Origin: an uncultured Maricaulis sp. | GTDB lineage: Bacteria; Pseudomonadota; Alphaproteobacteria; Caulobacterales; Maricaulaceae | Length of the DNA: 58,378 nucleotides | Direction: 5' to 3' | NCBI RefSeq assembly: GCF_905480005.1 | Contig: NZ_CAJQOO010000010.1 | Span: 1-58,378, forward strand | In this document: positions 9,298 through 17,741 of the stretch, piece after piece | Position numbering within the stretch: the stretch's first letter is position 1 | How the letters are laid out: the number at the start of each line of letters is the position of its first letter | Translations under genes and position numbers: made by a program | The notes under the pieces: generated by a model | The model's database searches: none | Seen by the model: the letters and a program-made list of their open reading frames with translations, nothing else | Told to the model about the DNA's origin: nothing

Positions 9298-9719
9298 TCT
9301 TCGGTGTTGCCGGGCTGATCCTCGTCCGCATCCAGGTCGCGCCGGACCTGAGGCCGGTTGAGCAGATCATCGACATGACTGGCCGTGTCGAAGGAATTGT
9401 CCGGATGGAAGTGCAGTTCCGGCGTGAACTTCATCTCGATCTCGCGACCGAGACGTCCGCGCAAGAAACCGGCACAGCGGTTGAGGCCTGCGGCGAGCTT
9501 TGCCGAGTCACCGCGACCGAGCGGGGCCACATAGACCTTGGCAGTCCGCAGGTCCGGGCTGGGGCGAACCTCTGTCACCGAGATCAGCTGACCTTCCAGG
9601 TCCGGGTCACGCAACTCCTCACGTGTCAGAATACCGACAAGGGCATGACGAACGAGTTCACCGGCGCGCAATTGGCGCTGGCTCGGGGCTTTCGGCGTCT
9701 GGGTCTTGCGGCGGGCCAT
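9294..9719 (-). CDS. rbfA: 30S ribosome-binding factor A
   Basis: The protein has 141 residues from the ATG at 9719, with GGAG six bases upstream. An ATG at 9731 (adding MEIR) is possible. RbfA binds the immature 30S near the 5' end of 16S rRNA and helps late maturation. The KH-like core is visible: RAGELVRHALVGILTREELRDPDL, ISVTEVRPSPDLRTAKVYVAPLG and ELHFHPDNSFDTASHVDDLL, the last being highly typical of the family. Its usual neighbours infB (upstream) and truB (downstream) are both separated from it by plus-strand genes. It must therefore be transcribed alone, from a promoter in the divergent gap 9720-9936. Confidence 0.95.
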   Translation of the reverse strand: MARRKTQTPKAPSQRQLRAGELVRHALVGILTREELRDPDLEGQLISVTEVRPSPDLRTAKVYVAPLGRGDSAKLAAGLNRCAGFLRGRLGREIEMKFTPELHFHPDNSFDTASHVDDLLNRPQVRRDLDADEDQPGNTED

Positions 9720-9936
9720 GCGGATCTCCATCCCGGCGGAAGCGAGGCGCGCGGGTGTACGCCCCTTGGCCGGGTGATGCAAGACCTGCCCGAAAGGGGG
9801 CATTCGTCCCTCGACCTCCCGGGCTCATCACTTTCGCCGCCCGCCCCCCTTTACCGGGACAGCTCTGGCAGCGCTATTCGGCCCGACACGCCGCCGGCAG
9901 GAGCGGCCAAGGACAATTCCAGGACACACAGAGACC

Positions 9937-10422
9937 ATGTATCGACTGACCACCCTCTCGCTGGCCATAGCCGGCTGTCTGACCGGCCTGGCGGCCGCAT
10001 CGGCCGATCATCATGCCGAGACACCTCGAGCCATCGCCGAGGCCTGGCTCGAAGCCTATTCGAACCAGGACTTCGAAGGGATGACCGCGCTGATGACCGA
10101 AGACACGGTCTTCGTGGATCCGACCTCATTCGATATCGCGGCGATCACCAACCGGATCGAGTGGCAGGGCCCGGACGCCATCACATCCGGTGTCGGCGCC
10201 TGGGGCATCAACCATGGCCGTTACACGATCGAGCGAAGCTATGAATCGTCGGGGCGCGTCATCTTCAATGGCCATATCGACGTGATCTATGGTGAAGGCG
10301 AGGGGGCGCAGGCCTTCCGCTACCCGATAACCACCATCATCACAGTCGCGGACGGCCATGTCGCCGAGCATCGTGACTATACCGACTTCAACGGCGCCAG
10401 CCGTATTCCCGCACCTCACTGA
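9937..10422 (+). CDS. Exported SnoaL-like/NTF2-fold protein (copy 1)
   Basis: The protein has 161 residues with a signal peptide (MYRLTTLSLAIAGCLTGLAAASA, cleavage near 23; a weak lipobox-like AGC is unlikely to be lipidated). The mature part is one SnoaL/NTF2-like domain: a helix AIAEAWLEAYSNQDFEGMTALM, TEDTVFVDPTS, then strands RVIFNGHIDVIY and ITTIITVADGHVAEHRDYTDF. Such small cone-shaped domains bind or act on small hydrophobic molecules; no substrate can be assigned. The next gene encodes a clear paralogue. Together they sit between infB and rbfA on the opposite strand. Confidence 0.82.
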   Translation: MYRLTTLSLAIAGCLTGLAAASADHHAETPRAIAEAWLEAYSNQDFEGMTALMTEDTVFVDPTSFDIAAITNRIEWQGPDAITSGVGAWGINHGRYTIERSYESSGRVIFNGHIDVIYGEGEGAQAFRYPITTIITVADGHVAEHRDYTDFNGASRIPAPH

Positions 10423-10491
10423 TCCGTTACGGGGCGGTCTGTCTGCCCCTTGAGATGGTCCGAGCAGGGTGTGTGCCCCCTGCCCGGACCG

Positions 10492-10544
10492 GGCCGGTGG
10501 CTCGGGGATGTACTGCCCGAGCCAAAATCCCCGGGCCACCGGCC
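10492..10544 (+). other. Foldable leader segment upstream of the second SnoaL-like gene
   Basis: There is a 10-bp inverted repeat (GGCCGGTGGC 10492-10501 with GCCACCGGCC 10535-10544). It overlaps an 8-bp one (GGCTCGGG 10499-10506 with CCCGAGCC 10516-10523). The two share bases 10499-10501, so they partly compete. A run of seven Ts follows at 10558-10564, about 14 bases after the outer stem. That is too far for a normal terminator. It may be leader structure for 10579-11100. Confidence 0.35.
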
Positions 10545-10578
10545 TGATACCGTCCGCTTTTTTTGGAGCCCAAGCCTG

Positions 10579-11100
10579 ATGACGATGAAATCTGTACTCG
10601 CAGGACTAGCCTGCACCGCTGCCCTGATGCTGGCTCCGACGGCCCTCGCCCAGGGCGAGGCCAATCTCGCCGCTGAAGAAATCGCCCGCACTTATATGGC
10701 GCATTATTCCAACCTTGAGCTCGACGCGATGGAAGCCATGCTGGCCGATGATGTCGCTTTCCGCGACCCAACGGCCGAGACGGAGGAGCATGGGTTTGAC
10801 GGACTGACCAGCGCAGGCCGCGATGCAATGATGGGATTGCTGCGGGAGTTCGTTGAGACCTACGACCCGATCGAGCTCGGTTTCGAGTGGGACCAGGTCT
10901 ACACGTCAAACAGTCGCGTGATCTTCATCGGGCATGTCAACGCCCTCTACCCGACCCAGACCGAGGGGCAGAATTTCCGGTGGCGTTCCGACCAGGTCAG
11001 CGTCGTGACCGTACGGGACGGGATGGTGGTTCGCCATGATGACTTCGCGAATTACGCCACGCCCGAACAAGGGATGATCGCGGCCGAGCCCGGTCACTGA
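10579..11100 (+). CDS. Exported SnoaL-like/NTF2-fold protein (copy 2)
   Basis: The protein has 173 residues from the ATG at 10579. GGAG lies ten bases upstream, slightly far; a second ATG two codons on is possible. A longer frame to 10450 runs through the structured leader and is rejected. It has a signal peptide ending ALAQ near residue 25. The SnoaL-like domain has EEIARTYMAHYSNLELDAME, DDVAFRDPTA, RVIFIGHVNALYPT and VVTVRDGMVVRHDDFANY. The match to the preceding gene (shared VIF-GH, Y-N, F-DPT patterns) shows tandem duplication followed by divergence. It is followed by a strong bidirectional terminator shared with infB. Confidence 0.82.
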   Translation: MTMKSVLAGLACTAALMLAPTALAQGEANLAAEEIARTYMAHYSNLELDAMEAMLADDVAFRDPTAETEEHGFDGLTSAGRDAMMGLLREFVETYDPIELGFEWDQVYTSNSRVIFIGHVNALYPTQTEGQNFRWRSDQVSVVTVRDGMVVRHDDFANYATPEQGMIAAEPGH

Positions 11101-11132
11101 TTGCGGCACATGCCCTCCCGCATGCGCGCACG

Positions 11133-11165
11133 AAAAAGGGCGGCCCGACCGGGCCGCCCTTTCTT
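11133..11165. terminator. Bidirectional intrinsic terminator between SnoaL-like gene and infB
   Basis: A perfect 12-bp stem (AAAGGGCGGCCC 11135-11146 with GGGCCGCCCTTT 11151-11162, loop GACC) has A-rich sequence on the left (11133-11137) and T-rich on the right (TTTCTTGTTT from 11160). It can therefore end transcripts from both sides: the plus-strand gene ending at 11100 and infB ending at 11187. Confidence 0.92.
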
Positions 11166-11186
11166 GTTTCAGACTGATCCGGCGGA

Positions 11187-13772
11187 TCAGGCTTCCAGCT
11201 TGCGCGCGACTTCGATGACCTCGAAGCACTCGATCTGGTCGCCCTTCTGCAAGTCTTCATAACGCTCGAACGCCATGCCGCACTCGGTGCCCGACTTGAC
11301 CTCAGGCACTTCATCCTTGAAGCGCTTGAGCGTCTTGAGCTTGCCTTCGTGCAGCACTGTGTCGTCGCGCAGAAGACGGACGCCACAGCCCCGCTTGACG
11401 GTGCCTTCGGTCACCCGGCAACCCGCAACCTTGCCGGTCTTGGTGATGTTGAAGACTTCCAGGATCTCGGCGTAACCGATGAAGTTCTCGCGCTTCTCCG
11501 GCGCCAGCATGCCTTCCATCGTGTTCCGAACATCGTCGATCACATCATAGATCACCGAATAATAGCGGATCTCGACATGTTCGCGTTCGGCCAATGCGCG
11601 TGCCTGCTTGTTGGCGCGGACATTGAAGGCGAAGACCGGTGCGCCGGACGATTTGGCGAGCAGAACATCGCTTTCATTGACACCGCCCGGAGCCGCATGG
11701 ACCACGCGGGCCCGGACTTCGTCATTGCCGATGCTTTCGAGCGACTGCTTGATGGCTTCGGCCGATCCCTGCACGTCTGCCTTGATCAGCAGCGGCATTT
11801 CCTGGGTCGCATCCTGCTTCAGACGCGCCATCATCTGTTCCAGCGAGGCGCCGGCAGACGAGGTCGCACCGGAGGCTTCACGCTCCTTGCGTTGGCGGTA
11901 GTCAGCGATCTCGCGAGCGCGGGACTCGCTGTCGAGAACAGCGAAGACCTCACCGGGATCCGGCGCACCGGCGAGACCCAGAATCTCGACCGGTACCGAA
12001 GGCCCGGCTTCATCGAGCTGTTGGCCGCGCTCATTGACGAGCGCGCGCACACGGCCCCACTGAGCGCCGGCGACGAGGATGTCACCGCGCTTGAGCGTGC
12101 CACGACGAACCAGAAGGGTCGCGACCGGGCCACGGCCCTTGTCGACCTGGCTTTCGATCACGATGCCTTCGGCACTGCGCTCCGCATTGGCCTTCAGGTC
12201 GAGCAATTCGGCCTGCAGGTTGATGGCCTCGGTCAGCTCGTCCAGCCCGTCGCCCGTCTTGGCAGAGACATTGACCGACTGCACTTCACCCGACATCGCC
12301 TCGACGACGATTTCGTGTTGCAGGAGATCGGTCAGGACTTTTTGCGGATTGGCTTCATGCTTGTCGCACTTGTTGACCGCCACGATGATCGGCGTGCCTG
12401 CCGCCTTGGCGTGATTGATCGCCTCGATGGTCTGCGGCTTGACCGAGTCATCGGCTGCCACGACGAGGATCACGATATCGGTCGCCATGGCCCCGCGCGA
12501 ACGCATGGCCGAGAAAGCGGCGTGGCCCGGCGTGTCGAGGAAGGTGATCTTCTCGCCGCCCTTGAGCTGTACCTGGTAGGCACCGATATGCTGCGTGATG
12601 CCGCCGGCTTCGCCCGATGCGGTATCGGTCGAGCGCAACGCGTCGAGCAGAGACGTCTTGCCGTGGTCGACATGACCCATGACGGCGATGACCGGGGCGC
12701 GCGGCGCCTTCGCTTCATCAGCATCATCATCGGCGATGAAGCCTTCTTCGACGTCAGCTTCCGACACGCGCTTCACGATATGGCCGAAATCCTCGACCAC
12801 CAGTTCCGCGGTATCGGCATCCAGCACATCATTCACGCGGACCATCTGGCCCTGCTTCATGAGATACTTGATGACGTCGACAGCCCGTTCCGCCATCCGG
12901 TTGGCCAGATCGGCCACGGTAATGGCTTCCGGCACGATGACTTCGCGTTCGATCTTGTCGCGACCGCCGGACGTGTCCTGGCGGCGCTGCTTCTCGCGCT
13001 CACGCGCACGGCGAACCGAGGCGAGCGAACGCTGACGCTCCTCATCACCTTCCAGAATGTTCTGGATGGTGAGCTTGCCGCGGCGGCGATTGTCGGTCTT
13101 GGCGCGCGCCGGTTGTTGCTTTGTCGCCGGGCCGGGGCCTGCTCCGCCGCCCTTGCGCTTCACACGACCACCGAGCGCTTCGAGCGCGCTGGCCTCGTCC
13201 ATCGGGACAACTTCCGGCGTCCGCTTCTCGTCCTTGGCCGGCGGGCGGCGGCGCGACGAATCGTCATCGCGCTTGCGACCGCTATCCTTGGCGGCCTTGG
13301 CTTCTTCGGCCTCGGCTTTCAGGCGCGCCTCTTCCTCGACGGCGCGTCGGGCAGCCTCTTCGGCTTCCTCGACTTCGCGCGCCGCACGTTCGCGCTTCTC
13401 TTCGAGCTGGCGACGTTCGTCGGCAGCGCGCTGCTGCATCGCGGCGTCTGCCTGCTTCTTCTGGGCTTCCCGATCGGCAGCCTCGGCACGAGCCCGGGCG
13501 ATGGCCCGCTGGCGCGCAACGAGTTCCTCTTCGGACAGGCCGAGCTGGCGCGCCTTGGCGGCCAGGGCGGATTCACCACCCTTGGCATTGCCAGACTGCT
13601 TGCCACCCGCGCCGCCATCCTTGGCAGGCGTTGCCACGCGCTTGCGCTTCTTCTCTACAACGACCGCCTTGGAGCGACCCCGCGCAAAGCTTTGCTGCAC
13701 GGTGCCACCGCCGGAGCGTTTCAGAGAGAGCGGCCGGCGGCCGGAGGAGTTGTTGTCGTCTGCGTCGCTCAT
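11187..13772 (-). CDS. infB: Translation initiation factor IF-2
   Basis: The protein has 861 residues from the ATG at 13772, with GGAAGG five bases upstream; a frame extending to 13838 lacks such a site. IF2 is the GTPase that brings fMet-tRNA to the 30S and promotes subunit joining. A long charged, Ala/Glu/Arg-rich coiled N-terminal region spans about residues 40-270. The IF2 N-domain is [23 protein letters not shown] (286-308). The G-domain has GHVDHGKT (366-373), DTPGHAAF and NKCD. The C-terminal fMet-tRNA-binding domains end in [19 protein letters not shown] 152-base gap to ylxR (13773-13924) holds an imperfect hairpin (TTCCGG 13809-13814 with CCGGAA 13825-13830). A terminator ends the transcript. 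Confidence 0.97.
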   Translation of the reverse strand: MSDADDNNSSGRRPLSLKRSGGGTVQQSFARGRSKAVVVEKKRKRVATPAKDGGAGGKQSGNAKGGESALAAKARQLGLSEEELVARQRAIARARAEAADREAQKKQADAAMQQRAADERRQLEEKRERAAREVEEAEEAARRAVEEEARLKAEAEEAKAAKDSGRKRDDDSSRRRPPAKDEKRTPEVVPMDEASALEALGGRVKRKGGGAGPGPATKQQPARAKTDNRRRGKLTIQNILEGDEERQRSLASVRRAREREKQRRQDTSGGRDKIEREVIVPEAITVADLANRMAERAVDVIKYLMKQGQMVRVNDVLDADTAELVVEDFGHIVKRVSEADVEEGFIADDDADEAKAPRAPVIAVMGHVDHGKTSLLDALRSTDTASGEAGGITQHIGAYQVQLKGGEKITFLDTPGHAAFSAMRSRGAMATDIVILVVAADDSVKPQTIEAINHAKAAGTPIIVAVNKCDKHEANPQKVLTDLLQHEIVVEAMSGEVQSVNVSAKTGDGLDELTEAINLQAELLDLKANAERSAEGIVIESQVDKGRGPVATLLVRRGTLKRGDILVAGAQWGRVRALVNERGQQLDEAGPSVPVEILGLAGAPDPGEVFAVLDSESRAREIADYRQRKEREASGATSSAGASLEQMMARLKQDATQEMPLLIKADVQGSAEAIKQSLESIGNDEVRARVVHAAPGGVNESDVLLAKSSGAPVFAFNVRANKQARALAEREHVEIRYYSVIYDVIDDVRNTMEGMLAPEKRENFIGYAEILEVFNITKTGKVAGCRVTEGTVKRGCGVRLLRDDTVLHEGKLKTLKRFKDEVPEVKSGTECGMAFERYEDLQKGDQIECFEVIEVARKLEA

Positions 13773-13924
13773 GCGAGCCTTCCAAATCGGCTTTCGTTCC
13801 GCGGGGCCTTCCGGTAGCCGAATGCCGGAAACCCGCACTGTTCAAACCACTGCCCGGCCTGAAGGCTCGCTAAACTAGCCAGCTCAAGGCCGATATCAAC
13901 CGCTGTCGCGGCAATCTCCGCACG

Positions 13925-14548
13925 TCAGCCTTGCGGGACGAGCGGCCGGAAGCCCGAAAGCTTCCCCATAACAGTCGTGAAAGCACGCGCTTGCGAGCCC
14001 CTCGACATGCTGGCGTGAACCACGGGACTGCGACCTGTCGCAACCCCAATGGCTTCCGCCGTGAAACATCCAGCGACCGGGACATCGCCCCAGGCCGCAA
14101 AGGCCAGTCGGTCCAGCTTGGACCGACCATCCTCGGCCCCGTCCGACGCTTCGATGCGCCAGGCGGGCTTCCCGGCCTTGAGCGCCAGACGCACCGCGTC
14201 ATAGCCCAGGGCCAGGTCTCCGGAACGGCGCGCCAGCCCCAAAAGGCTCAGCGCGCGCTCGACCAGCTGACCCTCAATCAGGCCCGCCAGGTCTTCCGGC
14301 ACAGTCACCGGACACCCGAAGGCCCGGTTGAAGGCGGATTTCTTGACCGCCTTCTCGATCAGTTCACGCTGCGCACTCACCCAGGCGCCACGCCCCGGCA
14401 GTTTCGCCGCGAGATCGGGAACCAGCTGTTGGCCCGGCCCAAGGGCCATCCGGACAAGCTCCGCTTCGTCGCGAACCTCTCCGCTGGCCACGCAGCGCCG
14501 TTCCCGGGACAGGCTGGCCCGAGGGTTAGTCAGCCTTCGCCTCCTCAC
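13925..14548 (-). CDS. ylxR: YlxR (DUF448) RNA-binding protein fused to an L7Ae-like domain
   Basis: The protein has about 207 residues. The YlxR domain is RRCVASGEVRDEAELVRMALG, with LPGRGAWVSAQRELIEKAVKK following. The second half (LLGLARRSGDLALGYDAVRLALKAGKP) resembles ribosomal L7Ae/L30e-type RNA-binding domains, a fusion typical of alphaproteobacteria. There is no ATG in the right place. The options are GTG at 14548, and CTG at 14533 with a much better GAGGAGG site six bases before it, which would give (M)[13 protein letters not shown]. The start overlaps the end of nusA by 23 bases (GTG) or 8 bases (CTG), so translation is coupled. The protein probably acts on ribosome or RNase P-related RNA; its role here is inferred from family. 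Confidence 0.88.
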   Translation of the reverse strand: MRRRRLTNPRASLSRERRCVASGEVRDEAELVRMALGPGQQLVPDLAAKLPGRGAWVSAQRELIEKAVKKSAFNRAFGCPVTVPEDLAGLIEGQLVERALSLLGLARRSGDLALGYDAVRLALKAGKPAWRIEASDGAEDGRSKLDRLAFAAWGDVPVAGCFTAEAIGVATGRSPVVHASMSRGSQARAFTTVMGKLSGFRPLVPQG

Positions 14549-16244
14549 CCTCTTCCGGCAGCTCGGCGTCGAGGTCGAGGCCAAGCGCCTCGGCTTCGGC
14601 TTCCAGTGCGGCCAGGTCCATGTTCTCGACGTCGAAGACCCCGGCGGCTTCATCCACCTCTTCCTCAACGACTTCCGGCTGCGGCAGGTCTTCTTCCGAA
14701 ATCCAGCCCGCATCCACACGGGCGCGCATGATCATCATCTCGGCATCTTCGGACGACAGATTGAAGTCTTCCAGAATGCCCGGCTCGCGCACGCGCTCGC
14801 CATTCTTGGTTTCAAACCAGCCGCGCAGGTCATCAGTGACCAGACCGGCGAGGTCCTCGACCGTCTTGACGTCATTCTCACCAAACTTGACGGTCATGGC
14901 GAGTTCCACGCCCTGCACCTCGAGAACAGCATCCTCGACGCCCAATTCCTTGCGCTTCGCATCCTGCTCGGCCGCCTGGCGGTCAAGATAGTCGCGGGCT
15001 CGGGCCTGGATTTCTTCCGCCGTGTCCTCGTCAAAGCCTTCGATGGCAGCGATTTCGCCGAGATCGACATAGGCGAGGTCTTCAACGTCGGTGAACCCTT
15101 CCGTGGCCAGAAGCTGGGCAATCACTTCGTCGACATCAAGGGCAGCGATGAAGATCTGGGTCCGCTCGGCGAATTCCTTCTGCCGGCGCTCGGACTCTTC
15201 TTCCTCGGTCAGGATGTCGATCGACCAGCCGGTCAGCTGGGAGGCGAGACGCACATTCTGGCCGCGGCGGCCAATGGCAAGCGAAAGCTGCTCATCCGGC
15301 ACCACGACCTCGATGCGCTGGTCTTCCTCGTCGAGAACGACCTTGGCGACTTCCGCCGGCTGCAGGGCATTGACGATAAAGGTCGCCGGGTCGTCAGACC
15401 AGGGGATGATGTCGATCTTCTCGCCGGCCAGCTCGGAGACCACAGCCTGGACACGCGAACCGCGCATACCGACGCAGGCACCGACCGGGTCGATGGATCC
15501 GTCATTGGAGATCACGGCGATTTTCGCGCGCGAACCCGCATCGCGAGCGACAGACGGGATTTCGATGATACCTTCGTAGACTTCCGGCACTTCCTGCGCG
15601 AACAGGGCAGCCATGAAGTCCGGATGGGCACGTGACAGGAAGATCTGCGGACCGCGCACTTCCTCGCGCACATCATAGATGTAGGCACGAACACGTTCAT
15701 TGTTCTGCAGGTTTTCGCGCGGAATTCCATCGGCGCGACGGATGATGCCTTCCGCACGGCCGAGATCGATGATCACATTGCCGTACTCGACACGCTTGAC
15801 GATGCCGGAAATGATCTCGCCGACGCGGTCCTTGTACTCTTCGAACTGGCGCTGGCGCTCGGCTTCACGCACTTTCTGAGTGATCACCTGCTTGGCGGTC
15901 TGCGATGCGACACGGCCAAACTCGATCGGTGGCAGCTCGTCGGAGAAGACCGTGCCAACTTCGGCCGTCTTGTCGATTTTCTTGGCGTCGGCGAGGGTGA
16001 GCTCCTGGCTCTCATTCTCGACTTCTTCCACAACCGTCATGTTGCGGGTCAGCGACAGTTCGCCCGTCTTCGAGTCGATCTTGGCGCGAATGTCATTCTC
16101 GGCTCCATAGCGGGAGCGCGCAGCCTTCTGGATGGCTTCCTCGATGGCCTCGATCACAATCGATTCATCGATGGACTTTTCTGCCGCGACCGCACGCGCG
16201 ATCTGCAGCAATTCCAGCCGGTTTGCACTGACACCAATGCTCAT
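14526..16244 (-). CDS. nusA: Transcription termination/antitermination protein NusA
   Basis: The protein has 572 residues. NusA binds RNA polymerase and nascent RNA to control pausing, termination and antitermination. The N-terminal polymerase-binding domain is at 1-130. The S1 domain ([21 protein letters not shown]) starts near 135. KH domains include [23 protein letters not shown] (about 250-275) and [21 protein letters not shown] (about 320-340). Two C-terminal helix-hairpin-helix repeats follow ([22 protein letters not shown] and a second near 430-470), ending in an acidic tail. It is 31 bases downstream of rimP and overlaps ylxR. In E. coli NusA represses its own operon, which fits the leader terminator described upstream of rimP. 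Confidence 0.97.
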   Translation of the reverse strand: MSIGVSANRLELLQIARAVAAEKSIDESIVIEAIEEAIQKAARSRYGAENDIRAKIDSKTGELSLTRNMTVVEEVENESQELTLADAKKIDKTAEVGTVFSDELPPIEFGRVASQTAKQVITQKVREAERQRQFEEYKDRVGEIISGIVKRVEYGNVIIDLGRAEGIIRRADGIPRENLQNNERVRAYIYDVREEVRGPQIFLSRAHPDFMAALFAQEVPEVYEGIIEIPSVARDAGSRAKIAVISNDGSIDPVGACVGMRGSRVQAVVSELAGEKIDIIPWSDDPATFIVNALQPAEVAKVVLDEEDQRIEVVVPDEQLSLAIGRRGQNVRLASQLTGWSIDILTEEEESERRQKEFAERTQIFIAALDVDEVIAQLLATEGFTDVEDLAYVDLGEIAAIEGFDEDTAEEIQARARDYLDRQAAEQDAKRKELGVEDAVLEVQGVELAMTVKFGENDVKTVEDLAGLVTDDLRGWFETKNGERVREPGILEDFNLSSEDAEMMIMRARVDAGWISEEDLPQPEVVEEEVDEAAGVFDVENMDLAALEAEAEALGLDLDAELPEEGEEAKAD

Positions 16245-16275
16245 CGGGTGATCCCCGTTGCGTTGAAAAGCGACA

Positions 16276-16812
16276 TTATTCGTCTCCTTCAGTCGTCGCG
16301 GAGCTGGCGCTCCGCGCTTTCAAATCCGCCTCGATCAAGGCGTCTGTCAAAACCAGTTTGGCTTCAAGGATCCAGTCAAACGGGATCATCGTCGTTTCGT
16401 CTTCGCCTTCCATGTCGAGGCCGACCGTGTCGTCCTCCACACCGGCCAGGATGCCGCGGAAGCGCTTGCGACCCTCGGCCAGGCGGTCAAGTTCGATCTT
16501 TGCCTCATTACCTTCCCAGCGCGCGAAATGCGGCAGGGTGGTGAGCGGGCGATCAATACCGGGCGAGGAGACTTCCAGATCATACTCGCCGGCGATCGGA
16601 TCCTCGACTTCGAACACGTCGGAAAGCGCGCGCGAAAAGCGGGCACAATCCTCGACCTCGATAGCCGTGCCATTTTCGCGATCGGCCATGATCTGCAAGC
16701 GGGGCCGTTTGCCGGACATGATCCGCACCCGCACCACCTCCAGCCCGAGCTCGGCAGCGACCGGCTCGGCGAGAGCGAGAATGCGATCATCCTGTGGCGA
16801 CTTGGTCTTCAA
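16276..16812 (-). CDS. rimP: Ribosome maturation factor RimP
   Basis: The protein has 178 residues from a TTG at 16812, giving (M)KTKSPQDDRILALAEPV. The frame is open up to 16956, but that extension runs through the leader terminator and promoter, so it cannot be coding. RimP assists early 30S assembly. Family hallmarks are EVEDCARFSRALSDVFEVEDPIAGEYDLEVSSPGIDRPL and the C-terminal Sm-like domain (KRFRGILAGVEDDTVGLDM). It heads the rimP-nusA-ylxR-infB transcript. No good Shine-Dalgarno site precedes the TTG (only GGAA about 10 bases away), so initiation may be weak. The terminator hairpin ends about 24 bases before the start. Confidence 0.93.
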   Translation of the reverse strand: MKTKSPQDDRILALAEPVAAELGLEVVRVRIMSGKRPRLQIMADRENGTAIEVEDCARFSRALSDVFEVEDPIAGEYDLEVSSPGIDRPLTTLPHFARWEGNEAKIELDRLAEGRKRFRGILAGVEDDTVGLDMEGEDETTMIPFDWILEAKLVLTDALIEADLKARSASSATTEGDE

Positions 16813-16835
16813 GGCACGAATTCCGTCTGCAGAAA

Positions 16836-16866
16836 CAAAAAGAGCGGCCGCCGAAGGCGACCGCTC
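16836..16866 (-). terminator. Intrinsic terminator in the rimP-nusA-infB leader (probable attenuator)
   Basis: On the minus strand GAGCGGTCGCC (16866-16856) pairs with GGCGGCCGCTC (16852-16842) through an 11-bp stem with one G-T wobble and a 3-base loop. TTTTTGTTT follows (from 16841). It lies after the promoter at 16906-16934 and before rimP, so any transcript from that promoter must read through it. Confidence 0.85.
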
Positions 16867-16869
16867 GAG

Positions 16870-16885
16870 TGTATCATCCGATACA
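16870..16885 (-). promoter_or_regulatory. Small hairpin directly upstream of the leader terminator
   Basis: TGTATC-ATCC-GATACA on the plus strand forms a perfect 6-bp stem with a 4-base loop. It sits only three bases before the terminator hairpin on the minus-strand transcript. It may be a protein-binding or pausing element in the attenuator. Confidence 0.5.
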
Positions 16886-16894
16886 ATCGAACAT
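16874..16894 (-). other. Possible six-codon leader ORF (MFDCIG)
   Basis: ATG TTC GAT TGT ATC GGA TGA lies within the leader of the rimP transcript. It begins about five bases after the predicted transcription start, so it would be nearly leaderless. Its codons run through the small hairpin at 16870-16885. There is no Shine-Dalgarno site, and chance occurrence of a six-codon frame is quite possible. Confidence 0.25.
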
Positions 16895-16905
16895 GTAATG
16901 CGCGT

Positions 16906-16934
16906 TGTATACGCCCCATGGAGCCGATTGGCAA
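16906..16934 (-). promoter_or_regulatory. Sigma-70-type promoter for the rimP-nusA-ylxR-infB operon
   Basis: On the minus strand TTGCCA (16934-16929) and TATACA (16911-16906) are separated by exactly 17 bases. The predicted start is the A near 16899. This is the best-looking housekeeping promoter I found in the window. It lies within the divergent gap to the plus-strand gene at 17019. Confidence 0.75.
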
Positions 16935-17018
16935 GAGAACAGCTCGGCTGCAACACCCCGGTCGACGACCACCCCGCCTAAGCTAAAGTCCGACCTCGGA
17001 AATCGTGGGAGAACCGGA

Positions 17019-17741
17019 ATGCGGTGGCTGGTAATCATTGGCTGCGTCGTGGGCGCGGGACTGGGATTTGTCGCCGGACGTGTGACCGGGGGGCCAGATG
17101 AACCCCCGGCGCCACCACCGGTCGCAGCAGAGCCCGACGGGGCCTTTGCGGCGCTCGATCCGGCCCGACAAGCAGAATTGCTGGCCTGCGATATCGACGC
17201 CGCCGGCCTGTCATCACTTCTGGCGCTGGACATGGCCGCCTTCGACCAGGACTTCTCGGGCGGATGGCGCGCCGTGAAGTCGCGGGACGGCTGCGGCGCG
17301 GCTGCCGCCACCGTAATCGAGGCCTACCTGCTCTATTCCGAGCCCTACCCGCCCTCGGGCTCGTTGACCCTTTTGCGCTGGCATGCGGGTCAGGCCCTCG
17401 CCAGTGACGGTCAGTATGCGCGAGCCCGGGCCTTCTTTGCCGGCAGCTATCAGCGCCCCGCTGACCAATCGGCAAGCGAGTGGAATCTCTATGTCGATGG
17501 CACCCTCGCTTTCATCGATCGCGACCAGCCGGCCCTGCAGTCGGCGCGGGACACGCTCGCAGCGATGCCTGTCAGCGATGAGGAGCGCACCGCACGTCAG
17601 GCCTTCCTCGACGACAATCCGCGGATAAGCATGCCCGACGGCTTCGTCGATGAACCGTCAAACCTCAATATACTTGACGATTTCATCGCTTGCTGGGACC
17701 GGAATTACGCCGACGCCTATGGCCGCGCCTGCCGCCACTGA
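17019..17741 (+). CDS. Hypothetical anchored periplasmic protein
   Basis: The protein has 240 residues. The start ATG at 17019 has GGAG seven bases upstream; an open frame from 16905 would cross the rimP promoter. An N-terminal membrane anchor (WLVIIGCVVGAGLGFVAG) is followed by a Pro-rich linker (PDEPPAPPPVAAEP) and a helical, TPR-like region (LLRWHAGQALASDGQYARARAFFAGSY). Four cysteines outside the anchor (LACD, DGCG, ACW, ACRH) could form disulphides, fitting a periplasmic location. I do not recognise a family. The gene interrupts trmB and rimP on the opposite strand; its TGA stop directly abuts the trmB stop. Confidence 0.7.
   Translation: MRWLVIIGCVVGAGLGFVAGRVTGGPDEPPAPPPVAAEPDGAFAALDPARQAELLACDIDAAGLSSLLALDMAAFDQDFSGGWRAVKSRDGCGAAAATVIEAYLLYSEPYPPSGSLTLLRWHAGQALASDGQYARARAFFAGSYQRPADQSASEWNLYVDGTLAFIDRDQPALQSARDTLAAMPVSDEERTARQAFLDDNPRISMPDGFVDEPSNLNILDDFIACWDRNYADAYGRACRH

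Noticed and set aside
11349-13817. 822-codon open frame on the plus strand opposite infB
   Set aside because: It mirrors infB codon by codon, has no ribosome site and its product is Asp/Arg/His-rich without domains; GC-biased third positions leave the antisense strand open.
16812-16956. N-terminal extension of RimP up to 16956
   Set aside because: It would run through the promoter and intrinsic terminator, and RimP homologues begin near KTKSPQDD.
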